Below, piece by piece: positions 60,583 through 64,000 of a DNA stretch of 64,000 nucleotides. Made by a program: the position numbers and the translations under genes. Numbering within the stretch: the stretch's first letter is position 1; the number at the start of each line of letters is the position of its first letter. The notes below the pieces were generated by a model. That model was not told the origin of the DNA, ran no database searches, and saw only the letters and a list, made by a program, of their open reading frames with translations. The stretch lies in the NCBI GenBank assembly GCA_023212725.1, contig JALBYF010000028.1, forward strand, positions 62,001 through 126,000, read 5' to 3'. The DNA comes from Tranzscheliella williamsii (lineage: Eukaryota > Basidiomycota > Ustilaginomycetes > Ustilaginales > Ustilaginaceae).

Positions 60583-61536
60583 CTAGGACTGGCGAATTTT
60601 GCTGATGGCGTCTCGAAGTTCCTGCGAGATGTAGAGGTCCTCGGCGAGGTGGTCCTGCGGGGTGGATGGGTCGACGTTGTAGGCGCTGATCTGCTGGTCG
60701 GTGAAGCCGTTGGTGCGGAGGTAGAGCTCGTCGACGAGGAAGTTGCCGGTGAAGCGGGCGGGGTGGTGCTGAAGGATGTGGGCAGCCGCGTCTGCGACGA
60801 TGGCGGGGGAGCGCCATCTGCGCTGTTCTGCCGCGTCGTTACTGACGATCTTCATGGCGCTGGTGGCGATGAGGGTGTAGGGCCAGAGGGAGTTGACGGC
60901 GATCTTGCCATGGGTTTCCGCGGCGAGGGCGAGGGTGAGGAGGCTCATGCCGAACTTGGCGATGGCGTAGGCGGATGCGCAGTGGGCTAGCTGAGCTGGG
61001 AAGATGGCGTCGGGGCGTGGGTCTGGGGTGGAGGAGAGGGTGTTGTGGTTGAGCGGAGGGGAGAGGGTGAGGATGTGCGGGCTGCGGCCGGCGGCGGCGG
61101 CGGCGAGGAGGTGCGGCAGTGCAAAGCGCGAGACAAGCCAGCTGCCGCGCGCGTTGATGCTATTGATCAGATCGTAGCTCTTGACGCTCGCCGCCGCGGT
61201 CGGCGCCATCGAGATCGCGCTCGCGTTGTTGACGACAATGTCCAGCGCCCCGAACCGCGCTACGCTCCGCTCCACCGCCTCCTCCACCGCCCCCGCATCC
61301 CGGATATCCAGCTGCACCGCCAACGCCCGCCCCTCACTCCCCACCCCCGCCGCTGCCGCATCAATCTCTTCCGCAGCAGTATAGATCGTCCCAGGCAGCT
61401 TCGCATGCGGCGTCACCGTCTTGGCCGCCACCACCACATTCCCCCCGCGCACCGCCAGCGCCTTTCCAATCTCCAGCCCAATGCCGCGCGAAGCGCCCGT
61501 TATAAACGCCGTCCGTCCCTTGAGCGAGAATGCCAT
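60583..61536 (-). CDS. short-chain dehydrogenase, HSDL2-like
   Basis: Single exon, 317 residues. The Rossmann fold is complete: TGASRGIG at 13-20, NNAS at 103-106, SPPLN with the probable catalytic Ser at 159, and Y190-AIA-K194. SPPLN, YAIAKFGMS and VNSLWPYTLIATSAM are marks of the HSDL2 branch of SDRs. Human HSDL2 adds a C-terminal SCP2 lipid-transfer domain and is peroxisomal. Here the protein stops after the SDR part (ISKIRQS), and I see no clear C-terminal SKL-type peroxisomal signal. A role in fatty-acid or sterol metabolism is a family-level inference. Codon use is very GC-rich with GCC/GCG for Ala. Convergent with the LRR-CCCH gene. Confidence 0.88.
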   Translation of the reverse strand: MAFSLKGRTAFITGASRGIGLEIGKALAVRGGNVVVAAKTVTPHAKLPGTIYTAAEEIDAAAAGVGSEGRALAVQLDIRDAGAVEEAVERSVARFGALDIVVNNASAISMAPTAAASVKSYDLINSINARGSWLVSRFALPHLLAAAAAGRSPHILTLSPPLNHNTLSSTPDPRPDAIFPAQLAHCASAYAIAKFGMSLLTLALAAETHGKIAVNSLWPYTLIATSAMKIVSNDAAEQRRWRSPAIVADAAAHILQHHPARFTGNFLVDELYLRTNGFTDQQISAYNVDPSTPQDHLAEDLYISQELRDAISKIRQS

Positions 61537-61926
61537 GGTCGAGCGTCTGACTTGCTAGTCCACCTCCAGTGTCATGGTCGGAAGGCAGCACCGACATCCC
61601 CCGCCACCCCCTCCCCCTCCGCTTCCGCCCTCTCTCAGCTTACCCCGCTTCGGCATCTTTTCCATTTCCGGAGCCCGAGCAGCAAGCAGAGGTTACCGCC
61701 CACGCAGAGAGGGACGCAGCGCTGTTAGATCGGGTGTGCGTCGCGGCTACCTTCCTACGCTTTCACATCCTGGCCAGCAAGACGACCAGCAGCCGTGGAC
61801 GGCAGGCCGAAAATGGCGAAAAAGGCACAGAGGGCGTAGAGATGTGATGCACTGCTTTGCCATGTGCGGCTCGATTGGTAAAATACAATGAGTCGGGGGG
61901 TCGAGGTGTGCTGCGATGGCAGCTGG
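61537..61926. other. gap between SDR start and IME4 stop
   Basis: 390 nt holding the SDR promoter (minus) and the 3' end of the IME4-like gene (minus). Both-strand frames of 90-105 codons are present without recognisable product. Confidence 0.4.
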
Positions 61927-63282
61927 TCAATAGGTCGATTTCGGAGGCGGTCCGTATCGGCCTGGCTGGCCGAAGGTATTGGTTCCTCCCGCACCGATCT
62001 GCTTGCTGGGGCGAAGGGGCAGGCGGTTGCTTGGCTGTCCGTGCGGGCGGTCCAGATTGTGCGTGGGTGCGGCGCGGGGGGCGGCTCGGAAGTCATCGAG
62101 TTTCTGCTTGAGCGATGGGTCCAGCACGCGGTCGCCCGGAAGCTGGTTGCCGAGCGTCAGCCAGCCGCGCTTGATGTTGTGCTTGCGCCCAAACAGCTCC
62201 ACCTTGCGCCCGCCCGGGCAGAGCCTCTCGATGATGCCATACAGCTCATCCGGTTTGCGCGAGGTGTCTCTGACTTCGGAAACGATCACATCGGCGTTGA
62301 TGCCGCTGTGGACCCACGAGGGAAGAGGCGGAGGAACACCAGCTGCATACGAGCCGATGTAGCTCTGCGAAGACCCCGATACAGGCATTGATGGCATGCG
62401 CTTCAAAGTCGACGACCAAGCAATCTTGGCACCGACCAGGCAGTGCTCTTTGGTGTGGTTGAGGTGATGGCCCGTCCGCCCAGTCCGGATGAGGCGCTGC
62501 GTTTGCCCCACTTTCACCCATATCAGCTCGTCGATCCTTGCGTAGCCCCAATGTGCCAGCAGCTCGCGGCCGAGCTCCATGGCTCGGCCGGTAGTCCACA
62601 GAAAGATAAGGCCTTCGTCCTGCAGCAACGGAACGGGCATAGCGCGCATGTCGTCGTCACTCATAGTGCCATAGGGGAGGGACATGTGAATGTCCCACGG
62701 CGGGTCGGCCAGGATGACGTCGAACTTGCCGAGCATGGAGAAGTCGAAGTCTTTAAGGTCGCAGTCGATCCACTGTGCTTCTTGCTGGTGCTTGGGCGAG
62801 CCCGATCCGTTGTCGCGGATCCACGAGCTGAATTCCTGCTCGGCCAACGCACGGGAGGGATGGGTCAGCGCAATCTCCCTTGCCTCCTCGGAGTCGGCGG
62901 CATAGGGCTGCGTGTGATCGAAAACCTCGAAGCTGAACGGCAGCTGCGGCGGGTCGATGTCCAGCTCAAAGTGGAGGTACTTGCAGGTCGAGGTGCGATG
63001 GCATGTGTTGAGATAGCTGCAGTGACCGTAAGACGGATCTGTCTGCGGATACAGGATGGGCTTGAAGTGAAGATCCTGGCAGGCTCTAGTTGGCTCAGCA
63101 GTCGACGCTGACGGCATACCGGCAGCAGCGCATTCTTGCCTCGTCAAGTAGAGGCAGAATTCTTGGTAGCGATTGTCGGTGCTCTTCATCAAATTCGTCA
63201 GTAGCCGTTGCTTGGCTGTCGGCGCTGACAGGAATGCGGACGTGATGCATTGGACAGCTGCATCTTCTGTCAACAGGTCCAT
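61927..63282 (-). CDS. IME4: mRNA N6-adenosine methyltransferase, IME4/METTL3 (MT-A70) family
   Basis: At least 451 residues from the ATG at 63282. The methyltransferase core starts near residue 170 (WIDCDLKDFDFSMLGKFDVI); the catalytic DPPW is at 193-196, followed by PYGTMSDDDMRAMPVPLLQD, FLWTTGRAMELG, ELIWVKVGQTQRLIRTGRTG, HHLNHTKEHCLVGAK and DVIVSEVRDTSRKPDELYGI. DPPW is the METTL3 form, not the METTL14 form, so an active enzyme is expected. HCSYLNTCHRTSTCKYLHFE upstream matches the family's Cys/His element. The frame stays open upstream to 63390, where an acceptor (CCCATTTCAG) with a CTAAC branch site is found, so a 5' exon is likely. The product writes m6A on mRNA in the nucleus; in yeast it drives meiosis. 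Confidence 0.88.
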   Translation of the reverse strand: MDLLTEDAAVQCITSAFLSAPTAKQRLLTNLMKSTDNRYQEFCLYLTRQECAAAGMPSASTAEPTRACQDLHFKPILYPQTDPSYGHCSYLNTCHRTSTCKYLHFELDIDPPQLPFSFEVFDHTQPYAADSEEAREIALTHPSRALAEQEFSSWIRDNGSGSPKHQQEAQWIDCDLKDFDFSMLGKFDVILADPPWDIHMSLPYGTMSDDDMRAMPVPLLQDEGLIFLWTTGRAMELGRELLAHWGYARIDELIWVKVGQTQRLIRTGRTGHHLNHTKEHCLVGAKIAWSSTLKRMPSMPVSGSSQSYIGSYAAGVPPPLPSWVHSGINADVIVSEVRDTSRKPDELYGIIERLCPGGRKVELFGRKHNIKRGWLTLGNQLPGDRVLDPSLKQKLDDFRAAPRAAPTHNLDRPHGQPSNRLPLRPSKQIGAGGTNTFGQPGRYGPPPKSTY

Positions 63283-63638
63283 GCTCCTTCTGGGAAGGTC
63301 GACCCTTATACTACCGGGTTGACAGTCGAAGTCGAGAAACGAGCAGTGCAGGCAGGTCCCCTGGATCAAATCGCCTTCTGGACCCTGAAATGGGATTTAA
63401 GTACATGTTAGATTCGTTCATGAGTTGCTAGATCTGCTTGTAGAAGATCGCTATCGGGAAACACCCTTCTTCGAAAACCTAACATACGTCGCCCTCTTGA
63501 AAGAGGGTTCCGGCTCCGGCTAACGAGCAGGCACTAAGCGGACGACAGCCAACGGAGCCCGCTACCTCTCCGTTGCGCTGTATCTACTCCATCACTTCCT
63601 CCCTCTTGTTTGCACGTTGCCTTGGTGGTTTCATCGTC
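63283..63638. promoter_or_regulatory. divergent region IME4 5' / partial gene at right edge
   Basis: 356 nt. It contains an apparent IME4 intron on the minus strand: acceptor at 63391-63396 and donor GTATGT at about 63483-63488, with coding-like in-frame sequence before the donor (GAGTLFQEGD). No ATG fits that frame before a TAG at about 63580. The promoter of the plus gene at 63639 overlaps. Confidence 0.4.
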
Positions 63639-64000
63639 ATGCCGGTGCCAGACTCTGCGCAGAATCCCCTTGCGTATAACGCCAAGACGGCGGTTCCATC
63701 GGACGATATTTCTCTTTCACAGTCAATCTCCGCATCCGCATCCGACCTTAAACGTCCTGCGTCGGCCGCCTCTTCCATCGACGACAGCCAGACGCTATCT
63801 CGCACAAAGAATGCCAAGGTCCACTATGGCAGGGCCGCGCGTGCTTTCTTGCAGAAGGACCTTTTCACAGCGCTCATCGAAAGCCAGCGGGCTGTGGCCC
63901 TCTTGTCCGCTCCCGACGTCGGATCCAGCCTCACCTCATCCTCGCTTCTGTCCGAGCATGATACCGACATGGCCAAGGTGATCGAAAGGACAGCTATCCT
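63639..64000 (+). CDS. hypothetical protein, 5' end only
   Basis: A frame from the ATG at 63639 stays open for about 120 codons to the right edge. It starts MPVPDSAQNPLAYNAKTA, has a Ser-rich stretch, then a helical part KVHYGRAARAFLQKDLFTAL followed by ESQRAVALLSAP, which has the look of a TPR-like or other helical repeat. I do not recognise the family. It is divergent from IME4. The 3' end lies outside the window. Confidence 0.6.
   Translation, partial: MPVPDSAQNPLAYNAKTAVPSDDISLSQSISASASDLKRPASAASSIDDSQTLSRTKNAKVHYGRAARAFLQKDLFTALIESQRAVALLSAPDVGSSLTSSSLLSEHDTDMAKVIERTAI

Overview
The window is nuclear DNA of a filamentous or dimorphic basidiomycete. Genes on both strands have short GT-AG introns (mostly 70-170 nt) with CTAAC/CTGAC-like branch sites. 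Many large genes have no intron, the coding regions are GC-rich, and proteins carry long Ser/Pro/Gln/Ala low-complexity stretches. This style fits a smut-type fungus (Ustilaginomycotina). That placement is inference; no rRNA or other marker is present to prove it. I see no transposon, CRISPR array, tRNA or rRNA gene, and no virus-like sequence.

Layout, left to right: MED5 (minus, cut by the left edge), an AVT3/4-type vacuolar amino-acid transporter (plus), an Ahp1/Prx5-type peroxiredoxin (minus), a Mis18-domain protein (plus), DCP1 (minus), a long-loop bHLH factor of Rtg3 type (minus), an HsbA-type secreted protein (minus), a 2.3-kb stretch with no convincing gene, TOF1/Timeless (plus), a NUDIX hydrolase with a hydrophobic C-terminus (plus), RPAP2/Rtr1 (plus), a sodium:solute symporter with a 1.3-kb intron (minus), a 1739-residue arrestin-like protein (minus), ADA3/NGG1 (plus), PP2A scaffold A subunit (plus), acyl-CoA-binding protein (minus, five exons), a SWI/SNF SWIB-domain subunit (plus), a MEMO1 homologue (minus), ribosomal protein uS3 (plus), an Stm1-like ribosome-associated protein (plus), NSE3/MAGE (plus), an LRR plus tandem CCCH protein (plus), an HSDL2-like SDR (minus), an IME4/METTL3 m6A methyltransferase (minus) and the 5' end of an unknown gene (plus, cut by the right edge).

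The genes are mostly housekeeping: transcription and chromatin (MED5, ADA3, SWI/SNF, RPAP2, bHLH), RNA fate (DCP1, IME4, CCCH), replication and chromosome stability (TOF1, NSE3, Mis18), translation (uS3, Stm1), signalling (PP2A, arrestin, MEMO1) and transport or metabolism. There is no biosynthetic cluster. Several pairs are divergent and probably share promoters: MED5/AVT, peroxiredoxin/Mis18, arrestin/ADA3, ACBP/SWIB, MEMO1/uS3 and IME4/unknown.

Exon joins were built by hand from splice consensus, reading phase and family similarity, and are given per gene. I chose ATG starts. Several longer open frames begin only at TTG or GTG and were trimmed to the first sensible ATG. I did not find a clearly new biological system. 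The best leads are a strong CGA-arginine bias in the two ribosome-associated genes, the long-loop polyQ bHLH factor, the IME4 gene with an apparent upstream exon, the symporter with a 33-nt exon and 1.3-kb intron, and the LRR-CCCH domain combination.
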